Source: Archilochus colubris
Taxonomy: Eukaryota > Chordata > Aves > Apodiformes > Trochilidae
Direction of reading: 5' to 3'
Assembly (NCBI GenBank): GCA_023079485.1
Contig: CM041090.1
Coordinates: 7,004,519 to 7,068,518, forward strand
DNA length: 64,000 nucleotides
Shown: in pieces, positions 35,040 to 48,100 of the stretch
Position numbering within the stretch: the first letter of the stretch is position 1
Layout of the letters: each line of letters starts with the position of its first letter
Notes under the pieces: generated by a model
Told to the model about the DNA's origin: nothing
What the model saw: only the letters and a program-made list of their open reading frames with translations
Database searches by the model: none
Made by a program: the position numbers and the translations under genes

Positions 35040-38000
35040 TCAGGTTCAATGGCACTCATCAGCCACCTTGTCATTTTTTTCTACTCTGGAAACCATGGTC
35101 ACATTTGAGTGCCCTCATACCAATTTCAGCACGTTCCCTTTCACTGCTTTTCTGCTTGCCAGAACACTGGAAACAACAGTGCTTCTCTTCAGCAAGGGTA
35201 AAATTCAAATCACTGCCTTCAAACTACAACAGGACTGACATGATTTCTGATTTGCCCTCATTGTATGCTGGAAGGACCAGGGAACAAGGTGTTTTGATGG
35301 ATAAAGGAATTTACACAAGCACTGCTGAAACATAGAAGGATGTCACTTTTTTGATTAAGCTGTTTTCTCTACGTTGCATGCAGCACTCCAACTACTCTGA
35401 AACCTTTGTGGTCACTTCCAAAATACAGCAACAGTGCAGGGCCAGGTCTGCTCACCCAGTTGCTGAAGGGAAGGCACCAGCAGACAGCATGTCTACAGGT
35501 TAACACTAAGTAACAATCAGGAGACTCTATGGCAGCCTCAAGCAGCAGTGACTTGACAGCCCAGGGTGTGAGATGAAGAGGAATCTTGAGAGCTGTGGTG
35601 AATCCTGTGTGAGCTGATGACCACTCTGGGAGTCAGCTGTCACCATGCTTACAGGGAGCACAGACTGCTGCAGAGAAAATGGTACTGAAATCTACATTGA
35701 GACCAAGATGGGGAGGAGAATGCAAAGCAGTCCTGCTCTCTAACCACAAAATTCAGGGAGAAGAGCCTTTGAAAAAACAAATTTGAGATATCAAGAGGTG
35801 CAGAGGGTGTTTTTTTAGGTGAGTTGACCCCATTTTGTTCAGTTCATGGTCAAGAATCTGAGCCTCAGGCACTGGCCAGCTCAGCACCCAGCTCACTGCT
35901 ACTGATGTTCCTGCCAATCTCAGCCCCGCTGCAGGCAGTGGTAAGCAGCCTTACTGTGCTAGTTTCCATGGAAATCAAAACCAGAGAAGCTGGTTTCCAC
36001 CAAAATCACATTAAACCACAATTGTGTCCCAAATGGATTATTTATTATATTTTCTCTAATTCTTCTTGTTTTGCACCATGCAATACAGATGAGGCTGGGT
36101 TCACAAAGCATAAGTTCACAAAGCATAAGTTTCCTTGATACATCAAGCAGAAGCCACTGTTTCCATTCTGATAGGATGTCCTAGACTCAAAGACAGGCAG
36201 ATCTGAACACTTAATGTAATTTCCAGCACGGAAATATGACCCTGTTATGGCCTGTTTTGAATCACCAGTCAGTCACAGGAGAGATTTAAGCAGCGCTTCT
36301 CAAACAGACACAGATCAGTCAGAAAAACACAAGGTTGTTCAGTTCTCTCCCATTCCCACCCTCCCTTTGCCCAGTGGCACCTTTACAACATGCTGCAGCA
36401 TAAAAACCACTTTTCACACAGCTCTAGCATCACAGAGGTTTGCAAAACAGAAACAAAGCCCTAGAAATGGGGATAACAGCCCTGCTAACTTGCACCCAAC
36501 CTGGGAGAGTGGCAGAGGGGCAATGCCTCCTGTCCACACATGGGCATGGAGTTCTTCACTGGAGAAGTAGAGCCAGAAGCCCAGAATGCTGAGAACACCC
36601 TATTTATTTTCATAGGGCAGTGAAGTGCTGATTTTTTGTTACCATAGCAGCAAGAAAAGAACACTGAAAACAAATTTTGTTTCAGGCAGATCCAAACATC
36701 TAATTTCAACATTTGCAGTTCTCCGGGGCTTCCTTGCTTCTGTTTATAATGCTCACAAGTCACAATGAAGGAAGGAAACTTAGATACCCTAAGAGGGAGG
36801 GTGACAGGAGCTCTTCAGCTGTGTTGGCCAAGCAGTACAAGAGGAAAGAGAAAGGATACACGAAGTGTATTAGGGTACCTGCCCCAGAGAAGAGCTGCAG
36901 TCTGCTTCCAGGTGCTTCTGCAATTAGTATGTACTTCTAAAATGCTAAAGCAGTTCAATTAGAGGGACACAGGTACCCACCTCAGCATTTCCTGCAGCCC
37001 AACAGCAGAGGGTTTGTAAGAACACTTACCAGGGACCAAGCAAGTCCCTTTCAATAGGCTGCAGCCTAGCCCTTAGGTTTCTTACTCAATGTAGCCTGGG
37101 GAACATCTCTGTTTCCAAGAATATAACCAGTTTTGTGAGTATTAAAATGAACTGTCAGAGTATTAAAAACAAACAAAGAGCACCCAAACAACCTACAGAA
37201 CAAACCCAAACAACACCATTTGCCTTTAGAGAAGCATTTACCAAATTTCACCCAACTAAATGACCACTGTGGATGTGGTTCTCCTGTGTTTTTAACCACA
37301 TGCAACAAAATTACTCCCATATAATTTTCCCCATATTTGGTTCTAGTCCACTTTGATGCAACTGTTTCTACTCCAAATTCTTCTCTACAGCAAATGTGCC
37401 AGGTTACTGGCTGTCTGACCCAATCCTCCTCAGAGGGGATCCCATCCCTCTCTTATTTCTCCTCCATCACCACCCCCCCACTCCCTCACAGTTTGGCTCT
37501 TCAGAGGATCTGTATTTCATTGGCCTAGAGAGGACTAATTAAAAGTCTTCCCAGCCATCATTACAGCCTGAGAATTAATCTCTTGGTTTCTAGGGCACTA
37601 GTGTGGTCATCACTTGGGGTGCATGTGACAGGACTCCAGGAACACAGCCCAACTGATGTCCTGCTACAGAAGCAACACTAAAAGAGAAAGCCCACCCAAC
37701 TCTTTTCCTTTTTGTCAAGTTCCCACAGCACTCAAACACCAGACACATTACCAAGCAGCTCAGGAAAGCACTGGCTCCCCTCATACCAGCTAACTTCCAG
37801 CATCCCTCTCTCTCCTCTCCAGAAGCTCTGGCACAACTGCTTTCTGTAAAGGCAGATCCAGGTGATCCCAGTTGGCAAAAACCTCTGTGAGTGAAGGAGC
37901 AGACAGTTAAGCCTCAAACTCATCAGCTCCAAATTTGCATTCCTAGTTAAGCTTTATTTAAAAATAAATAAGTAGCTCTTAAGCTAGAAGCAGAAGAAAG

Positions 38001-41000
38001 ACCTTTGGAAGGCTCAATAAACAACAGTCAGGCTGAAAGCCTGAAGAAAAGATCAAGGAGGGAGTTACAGGAAGAAATAATTCCCCCCCCCTCAGCTATT
38101 TCTCTCAGCATGTAAAAGTCAGTCTACTAACTGCTCCTAACTTTGGAGAGAAAGGATACCTCCCTGTCTAGCCACCTTGGGAGGGCTTCTTCAGTCATTT
38201 TCTACTGATAGGCCAGGGTATCCTAGAAACCTCTGCTGACTTTTTCAGTATCCCTCTAGAAGCAACACAGGAACCCATGCAAAAAACTGGGGAATCTACA
38301 TGTGGGGGAACAAAGCCAGTGAGGGACAGAGGCAGGGACAAGGCAAGAAAGGATGGAAGCTGTTTTCTGATGGGAAGCAAGGGGAAATAAGAACAGGCTG
38401 AATCACTTGTTTCAAAGTTGGTTTTATTCCAGGCATTAAACAGATTCTGGCACATGCTTTCTTCAAGAGAAGGGAAAACAGTTCTCAGCTCCACATAAAT
38501 TACATCTGGCAAAGTGCAACTTACAAGTGAGTGGGGAAAATAAACCTTTTGAAATTGATTTCTCTGCAACAGTAGTTTCAGCTCCTCTTAAATAAACCCC
38601 CACTGGTTCACAGCACATGAAATTACACTGGATGTTCTGATACAATAACAGCTTTCTTAAAAAGTATTAGCAACGCAAATATTCTGTCTTGACAGTCTAG
38701 GGGGCTGTTTAAAGTAAACAGAAAAAGAGCAGCTGCTTGTTCTGACTGCTAAAGAAACAAATCACTGGATCAAATTTGAGAGCTCAGTCAGTTTGGTTTC
38801 AAAAACCTCACCAAACCTTTTCCAGAACATGGCACTGTATGGACCTTGGGGAAAAAAAAAAAATCACAGATAACATGGTTCTTCCCTTCTTTCAGGGCAA
38901 GGGGAACAGAAAAAAATTTGAAGAAAATTTTGTTTATTCTGAGGAGAAGTTCAGTTTGCCCACACTTGAAAGCAGTCTTTTGTAATGTACCTCCTTTTCA
39001 GCAATTCCTAAAATCCATTGGAAACCAAAGGCTTCCAGAAGATGATGCTGGGGGACAGGTCTGCATTGGTGAAGGAATGGTGCTTCCTACAGGAAGGTGC
39101 TGTGAGCATTGCTTTAGCTGACAGTGGGGAGGTGACCTCAGGAGAACATCTCTAAAGCAAGGTAGAATCAGGGCTCCAGTAGCTCCCTATCTTCAGGGGC
39201 AATTTAAGTTATTGACATCTAGCATATCCCCACTTTTCCCCTTTTCTCCCCCAGGCTGGGGCACTTGAAGAAGGAGAATGTCCAGCTTTCAGCTGCCCCA
39301 GCTCAGAGCCCCAGCTGGATGCCAATTCACACTCTGCCAGGTGGTGAGCAGTAGGAAGAGAGGCACAAATCAACAAAGCCCATCCAGGTACCTCTGCTCT
39401 GGGAGCACTCAGTAACCCCCAACACTGGAGCCAAGCATAAAGGCAAGGGCAGTGATCAATGTGCTGACAAGAGCCCTTTGGAGCAGGGCTGGCCCAAGGC
39501 TTGGAGACTGGATGCAGGGCATGGCTCCTGTGGTCTGCAGCAGCCAGAATTGTTTGTAAAGGAGCTGGGTCCTCGTCCCAGCACAGTTACAAAGAAGGAA
39601 ATGCAAGAAAGCTGTGCACACACAGTGGGAGCAAGAAGGAAGGGAACAGTACCTGGAGGAGGAGTGAACATGCTGTTAGCTGCAACCTTTAAGCTGCTGG
39701 AGAGTGACATGGAGGAAGCTCAGATGGTGCACAAAGGGTACATTCTGATAAAAATACATAATCCATTAGTACTTTGTTGTATACACAGCATATGTACAGT
39801 ACCACCTCAGTGGTTTTCTTCAGTCTTTGCATCAACTTTTTCAAGCCAGGTATGTGATAATTGACTATTCCTGCCCAATGATGCTGTTCTGGAAGTAGCA
39901 TCTCCTGCATATTCTTGATTAAAAAAAAACCAATTACTAGTGGAATGGCATCTCACTCCTGTGACAGGTCTGTCCTCTTTTGCCTGTTCTCTTTTCAAAG
40001 CTGTTTTCTTTCCTAGTGTTTTTCCTGGTTCAGGCCCAAAGCATGTCTACACTGAGAAAAAGAAATCTCTGTGAATTCAGTAACCTCATTGCACACAGAA
40101 GAGCAGCTGCACCATGCTGTAAGCTTGGGAGCAAAAGCAACTGCCTCCTGAGTTTTCACAGTGCAGTCAGGTCATTCATCTGGTTAATCAGTGTTGAGAT
40201 GGTGAGCTGATGTCAATGTGAAGGGGGAAACAAGGAAAGAGCTCCTGCCACCTGGCTGATATATTTAAAAAAATATAAAAAATGGAAAACAGAAAACAAA
40301 TTGTCCCAGTTCTCACAAAAGCACTTCCGAGCACATGCAACACATGAAGAACAGTATCTGTTCTTTTGTCAACTGTTTGGTCTAACACCAAGGTATGAGA
40401 AAAAATTAATAAAGGAAAGAAGCATCATCAAAAGCAGCCAGCTGTTTAGAATCCAAATTAACATCCTGCTGCTTTTACAACAGATCAGAAAGGATCCAGA
40501 CAAGCAATCGCCTATTGAAGGTTGCCCTAATATCTGGCTCCTCTGCCAGGCTCTTGGAGAGGACTGGTTAACAAAATCTAGATTCAAGAGGCAAATTTAA
40601 CACAACTAGTAAGAAAAGGCTTTTATAAATTATGTATTTGAATAGATAAGCTTCCCCTGACAAGCCTGAAAACCCACACTCAGCTGAAGCTGGCTTGTAA
40701 CTGGGAGGAGGACTGGGATGCTTGCTACAGACACCGGTTGTCTTCAACTATTTCCAGAACACAAAGGAGAGATATCTCTGGGCAGGCCTGTACAGGGGCA
40801 GTTTCTACTTCACCAGCTGACCTCCCCAGGGTGCCCACTGGGAGGAGAGCTGGGAATTGAGTGGAGCAGCACCAGACCTTTTTGCCTTCTCTTTCTGAGA
40901 GACAGAGGGGGGAAAAGCAACCAGGCAGAGGGACTGGGTGGCTTGTCGTGCTGGGCTGTGTTCACAAAGGCCATGCAGAGTCAGCAAGAGGGTTCTGCTC

Positions 41001-42061
41001 CTGCCCAACCACCAGCAGGTGATGCAGGGGCTGTCCTCTTCTGGCCCTCACAGTGGTGACCTGGGTGGGTTCCTGCAAGAAGACTGAGTCAAGGGCAGTG
41101 GCACCATCAGTGTGTGCTGCCCACACACCTTTGGTGTGGGGTGCAGTGGGCAGTGAGTAGAGCACCAGGAAGAGTAGCCAGAGAACAGTTCCAGCTTCCA
41201 TGGCATCCCAAAGTGCTCACTCCTGTCTCTGACCAGCTCTGCAGGAGTTTGGTACCCTGCAACCAGGCCCAGCTGGGGTGCCTACAGTAACTGGATCCCT
41301 CAATGGAGGCAGGGCTTGCCTTCCATCCATAAAAAACTGGAAGCAAGAGTTCAGTAGGAGGTAGTCCCCCAAACAATCCCTGATTATGCTGCTAAAAGAG
41401 ATTGTCCCTTCCCAGACCTCTTGTCAGCATTGTGCCCCATTTCCTACCTCAGGCCATTTGGCTGTAGGGCAGCTACTGCAGGCAGAGGAAGGAATGGGCT
41501 CACCAAAGAGAGGTTACAAACCTGCCTCTTGGGGTCTGACAGTACCTTCCCTATCCCTCCACTTAGCATAATCATGACTTTTCCTGGGCAGTCCTCTTTG
41601 AGAGACACACATGCATAAATGATGCATGATGTTAGAGCAAAAAGCCAGGGAGGCCAAAGAGCTACCAATGTATAAGCGTCCTTTAAACTGTCAGACTGAA
41701 GGTAGCAGATTGAATGCAGAGAAAGGAATGGATGAGGACAGCTGCAAGGTAGTTCTGGTCCCTCTGAATGCTGGGCTGGGTCCTCCTTCCTCTTCTGGAT
41801 GCTGCTGTGCACTGACATCAGCTACAAAGGAGAACTTAGGACAACAGATGGGAAAACTCCAGCAACTCTCATCCCTCTCTCACCTCCAGCTTCTTCTCTG
41901 AAAAGCTCATAGACATCGACTGCTCAGCTGAAATAGTGGCTTGCTGATGGGCACAATGAAAACATTTAGGATCAGATGTACAAAACCATTCCTCCCTTTC
42001 CAGTCCCCCTCTGTTCCCAAAGTCTCATGCACAAAGAAACAAGGAGATCTCTGTGCTGCCA
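35040..42061. other. Intergenic tract / possible GALNT16 3' UTR
   Basis: Seven kilobases downstream of the GALNT16 stop on its minus strand. Part of it must be GALNT16 3' UTR, but I cannot place the end: I found no canonical AATAAA (plus-strand TTTATT) within the first 3 kb. The nearest I see is TTTATT at 38933-38938, and a variant TATAAA lies on the minus strand near 40622. No coding gene or clear interspersed repeat is recognisable. Confidence 0.6.
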
Positions 42062-42199
42062 TCATGTTGCTTGTAGCAGCTCCCACTGTTGGCCAGCTAT
42101 ATCTGCTTGGCAAGGGTTGGTCATCACTCTCCCAGTCTGGTTTTCCAGGCAGAGACCACTGACAAAGTGTTGAATGAAACTGCCTTTCATCTTCCACTT
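42062..42199 (-). CDS. GALNT16: GALNT16 last coding exon and stop
   Basis: The exon follows CTCTCTTCTCACAG and encodes [20 protein letters not shown] then [20 protein letters not shown] and LLQAT, ending in TGA at 42064-42062. The QQW and CLE signatures belong to the third ricin repeat. Confidence 0.94.
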   Translation of the reverse strand, partial: KWKMKGSFIQHFVSGLCLENQTGRVMTNPCQADIAGQQWELLQAT

Positions 42200-45100
42200 C
42201 TGTGAGAAGAGAGAGAAGAAACATGTGGTTACTTCCATTTCACCAGGGAACTGTGCCTCCAAGCTGGAGGAAAAAGGTTGGCATAAAACTCAAGTAAACA
42301 CCAACAACTGGGGAGACTGAAAACCTGGGTATGGGCAGCACTGGTTTCCTGCACTAACACCACCTAGATTTTGAGTTTAGTTGAATTATAGAGCTAGTTA
42401 TTCAGAAGCATCTAGAAGGCAAACATTTTCAAAAGCATATTATATTCACAATTTCCCTGCTGTTCTTTGTCCTGCATCTCTAAGCATCCAGATACCTGTC
42501 AAAACCTGAAACCCTTCTATGGTTTCTTTCTAATGCATAGAAAGAAAACTATTGAAAGTTCTCCCAACATGGAAAGTAAATCATCCACAGAAAGCAAAAA
42601 CTGCACTTCTTGCTTCTTGACTGGACTGTATCCCCTGAACTCTCTACTCATCAAATTAAAGATTTTTATCAAGCACTACATTGAAAGCTCTTCTCAGCTG
42701 TCTTTTCTTCATAATCTTATCTGTCCTGCCAACACTTCAGTTTACAAGTGTCCATTAGGCAGCTTTTTTGTACATGTTGGTCTGCTTTCTGCAGTGCTGT
42801 ACTTTGGGTGTGCTCCCTCCAGAGCCTGTCCACAATGTCCCATATGCAACCCTTTCCTGAAGGTCCACTTTGGTTGTGCTGCTCTTCAGGAAACAAGATG
42901 TATGTCCTAAACCTTGAACTGCAAATTCTGCTGTGAAAGGGCTGTCCCTTCCATGCCTGCTGGAAAGAACTGGGTCCATTTTGACTGACAGTGAAGAGAA
43001 AAAAAAGTAGAAATGAGTCTGTGGACTTGGCATCTCCCAGGTTCAGGCTGAGCTACTTCCCTCCAGCTGGGCACAGCTGAGACAGCAGGTTACTGGATTG
43101 AGTGCTCCAGGCTCTGGGGATTTTCCCACCACTCTTTTCAGTTACAATTAGGGTTTGCAATCAGTCAGTCAGTAAACAGATTAGGAATACTTCAAGGGTG
43201 TTTTGGGTAACCCATGAAACTGATGAAGGAAAAGAAACATCTTGACAGCACCGATGGACCCCAAGGCTATTGCAGAAATTACATGCAAAAGGAAATTTAA
43301 AAATTCCTGCAATAACCAGACAATGTCAAAAACTACCAACATTTTAATTCTTGAGCAGCCCTGCAAACAGATTGCCACATGCTGTGTGGCTTAAGATACT
43401 CAGTTATGTTCGTGTATGAGCAGCTCTCATCCAAATGTGTGCTTGTTATGTTTCCTGGAGGGCAGGGCAATTACAAAGCTGCTCTTGCATCACATATTCC
43501 TTCAAGTCTAGAGATAGGGCAGGATCACTTTGCCAGCACAGCTAGCCCTGACTGACAGAATAACACTAAAGGAGAGCCCTTTGTGCAGCAGGAAGAAGTT
43601 GGCTTTAATAGGCAAGGGGGCAGAGGAATGTAGTGATGATGGAGGGGAAGATACAGTGCAGTGTGTGCATTGCAATGCCCTCGCCAGCTTCTGCAACCCA
43701 GTGCCTACACAGGTCCCAGAGCCATCTGGCTCTCATCTGGCAGAAGTCTCCCTCCAAACAGATGAGGAAGAACTAATACCACAAAGGTGCAGCTGTAACC
43801 AAGGAGCGGCAAGCAGGAGGTTTTCTCCCCTAGAAAGCAGAATATTGTGCCCAGCTGGTGTGACCTCTGCACACTGGCCTCCCACAGCTGTTTTGAAGGG
43901 CCACAGACACCTCAGCCAAGCACCTCTTGAAATCCCCAAAGCACACCTGCTGTGTGAAGGAAAATGCTTCCTTGCCCCCCACCCTCCTCCTGCCTCTCTC
44001 TACCTGTGATTTCCCAGCCTCCTCCTTTGCCTTCCTCCTTGCATGTACTGGAGAATGCCTGAGAGCCACCTCTGACACCTGAATAGCCTGCAGTAAAGGA
44101 GTGTCTCATGCTGTCATGAGATCTGAGGACAAGGGCAATTACCAAGAGGCAGAGTTTTTCTTCTCCCCACTCCAGCAATTCAGGAGACAACTGGCACCAC
44201 TGGGAGGCTTGTTCATGTTATTTCTCCAGATCAGAGAGCCACTGCTGTGTCATCTCCCCATCTTGAGCAGATAACCCCTGAGATGTCTGTAAGGGAGAGT
44301 CTACAGCAGCAGACAGGGCAGGACACCAGCAAACACTCACCAAGGCACATTTTGTGTTGCTTATAAACTGCACCAAACCAGCTTCTCAGCAAATCACACC
44401 ACCTGAAAGCCCAGTGTTTCAAGTCATTCCGGATCCCTATGTTCAACAGAAAGTGGGTCAAGGACAGCAGAAGGGGAGGAGAAATGCTGAAAATGTGGCA
44501 GAGTTGAATAGAAGGCTCAGCTGGTGCCATGTAGGGAGCATACTGGCAGTAAAAGCCAAAGTAGGGCTCCTTATCTCATACAGAAGTGGTATTTTCAGAA
44601 TTATGGATTTCATCCTTTCTGGTCAGACATTGTGCTTTGCTGCCTCTGAGACCAACTGCCCTGTCTTCACTTGAATCTTCACAAGACTCCCCTGGCCTGC
44701 CAGACCACAGGATTACCAAGGACAGCCCAGCACCTAACCCTGTAGGGACACATCATATCTCAGACTCTTGAGGAGGAGGACAATAGAAATGGATGGAAAC
44801 AGGAGATAGGATGCTTGTGTCCCACCAGAAGCCACCTCAGAGCTGGGAAACTTAGTCAAAAATAGTCACCTGGTAACACACTTATGGAGAGGTCCACAGT
44901 ACAAGCACCTTCTAGAAGGGCTCAGCATTCTTCACAGACCACAAGAGAAACCTAGACAACTAACTTTTAAATGACAGTGATGATACCCATTTTTAGGAAG
45001 AACAAACAAACAGAGCAGACACCTCCTGCATACACAGATAAACATTACAGGGAGTCCTCTCCTCTCTTACACCCAGACATTATGACTGGCCTGTACTTGG

Positions 45101-48100
45101 AAGGAAAACTTTTGGAAGAAATAGGCTCTGTGCAATCTGAACAGTTTGGCTTGAAAAGCTTCCTTGGTCTCCCTTTCTAGTGCAGATTGAGATAATACAG
45201 TTTACTGGTCACAGCAAGTTTGGAGTGGAGATGGAGAAGTAAGAACCCATATTTTCTTTGAAATACTGAGTCTTGATTCTCTTTTCTAATGTCAACCAAA
45301 ATTTTCCCTGCTCTTTTGTAAAGCTTTCTCTCCATCTTTATCCTTGTAAAGTACTCTGATGTGGCTGGATAGAAGCACTCCATCTGAGTAAGAGAAAAGT
45401 CAGAAACAGTCTTCTAACCCAATACCTAGAAGAGCTGCAAGCTATTTACACCACTGTAATTTTTCAGGGTAATCGAAAGTCAGGTTCTTCCAGAACAGTA
45501 AGGTTTTTCACTCCTCTTTTCTGATAGTTACATAAAGTTGCATTTGTCTTCACTTTGAGTGATATAATACACTGAGAAGCAAAATGAGAAACATTTCCCA
45601 GTCACGTTGAAATGCACACAGGACTTCAAATACTGTTTGTCTCATAAGAAATGTTTGTCCTCATTTTCAGGCTAGGGTCACATTCCTTTAGCACATTTTA
45701 ATCAAATATGGCTGTTTAATAGGATTTCTCAGCATGGTTCTTGTTCTGTTGGGAAATACTGAGCCAGTGTTTCTCATTTTCATTCTCTTGTTTTAGTGTC
45801 TGACTCTGACTTTGCCTTCTATTTGTCCCTACTATAATACAAATTATAACACCACTCCCACCATCAGTCAGAGCTAAAGCTAAAGGCAATAATTTATTGT
45901 ACATTCAAGTAAAAATTGCCATTCTTCAAATAACATTATGGATAATATCCATCTGGTTAAAAAACTAGTTCTGATTATGCAGAATAATCAGTCTTGGCTG
46001 GTCTTCTGCTGGCAGTGCTTGGCTGTCGCTGTTGAATGATCAACGTGATCATGGTGCCAAAGAGATTTTGTTCCTGGTTCCTTTCAAACCAAGGGAGAAT
46101 AATCTGACAGAACCAAATACCATCTAAATTTTGACCATTGTTTCATATCTTCCTACTTGCAAAGTTCTAGACTTATTCTGAAGTAACACTCTAGATACAT
46201 CTCATAATACTGTAAAGCCTCTGCTAGAGTACTACATCTGTCAGAGGGACTGTTGCTAGCTCTCAAAAATAACAACAAAATTACCTGCCTGTGCAGATAA
46301 TTTACTGTACAACAGCTTTGTAGCATAGGCACAGATTCAGTATGTCTGAAAGCAGAAATCAACTTTAGGAGCTGCTGTAAGGATCTAACCAAACTGCTCT
46401 GACAATGACATTAAAAAATTAAACCACCCCATGGCCCCCATCTTTGGTCAGAAATCTTGCTTTTGCATCACTCAGACATAGACATGAAGTCTAGATCCAG
46501 AAAAGCCCAAACATCTTCCATCACAGACCTCTGATGACAGTGACATCAGAGATACTCAAAGCTGAGCTTTCACCATGCCACCACCCCCTTCTACAATCCT
46601 GAACGTGTGATGCACTGACCGAGAGGCCCACTTGGACTGAGGAGTGGCTACACTCATATGTGGTTTGAGAGCAGTGCTATCCCCCCATCACTCACCCCCT
46701 GGGCTGTGAGCACCCCACAGGAAGAGAGGCAAGTTGTGGGGCACCTGAGGGAGTTTGTTCCTGCCAGCTTTGCTCTTTCATTTTGCACTTTTAAGTTTCT
46801 ACAGCAGTGGTCAGCTCCTTGAAACTCATCCTCCCAAATATTAGAAGCTGGGCTTGGGTGATATCCTAGGCAGGGTTCTGAAATCTGCTAACCCAGGAAG
46901 AACAAGGCTCCCTTTATCTAATTTGTGTTGAATTTGGGTTGATGACCCCTACAGAAGCTGTTAACTTCAGTTTCCACACTAGCTAGAACCTGGCAGAGAA
47001 AGACTCAGTTCTTAAAGTAAACAGACAATATCACATTAAATGTAGGTGGCCCATCAAGAAAACAGGTGGAGAAGAGAGAATGGGATAGTTTGCAAAAATG
47101 ACTGACATCAAGCTAATTAAAATCATGAGAGAGTTGGACTCAGTTGAAGGAAGGAAGGAAGCAAGGAAGCAAGGAAGGAAGGAAGGAGCCATAATATTCC
47201 TCAAAAACACTGAGAACTGGCTTTATAAGTAGAAAGCTGAAATGGGAGTTTGGGTCTTCCAAATCCCTCAACATTTCAGAGGATTTCAACCCAAATTAGA
47301 CTGAAAATGCAAATCACTCACCTCATCCCTTCAGCTGCATAGCAGTTTAAAATGGCAGCTGTGGCTCAGATCACTCTCCAGTTATTTGAAATGCTTGAAC
47401 AAAACCCTTGCTTAGAGCCAGTTGGCCAAATCATCTGCTAGGTCAAATCCCTGACTTAAGCACAGCTTGTTCACATAGGGTAATGGAAAACAACAGCTCA
47501 CATCCTTAAGTGTATGTGCGTGTCTTTATAATGAGCCTGTTTATAATCAATATATCAAGGCTCAAGAAATCCTATTCCAGCAGCAGAATGAGCCTGTTTG
47601 TGTTAATGTTGATTAACCTCTGCTCTGGCTAATAGGGTTTACACTCCACCCCCCCTCAAGGAATCCTTGTGCTTCCATGACAGGGGAGGCAGGGAAAGAC
47701 AGCTGATTTTGGCAGCTGCAAGAATTCTCTTTGCTGCCAGGGAGGAAAATGCTGCAAGGCACCTAAGGGGAAGTGACCTAATTACATAGCAAGGGGCTGA
47801 GTGATTACCACCAAGAAAAAGGAGCAACCAAGCACAGCTCACCTGCAATAACCTTGCAAGATTAATCTGAACTCTGAGTTTTCCCAGTGTATTCACAGTG
47901 ACAACTCTTCAAGATATTTCTGCATTAACCAGCCATCCAGAAGAAAGTCTACACAAGCTTTCCATAAGTGGGCAAAACTGGATTTCAGTGCTTTCTTTCA
48001 GGAAGAACTAAATTTGGAGGTTCTGTATAGCATTAAAACATACTGACAAACAAAGATGCTGCTGAGGACTGGTAGCATGCTGAGCTGTCTCATATGTCAG

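Noticed and set aside
43629..43700. A third LTR start (TGTAGTGATG) like the elements at 3413 and 14007
   Set aside because: Only the first eight bases match; none of the internal blocks (ACCAGGTGCC, CACCTGTG, GGGGGCCAATAA) follow.
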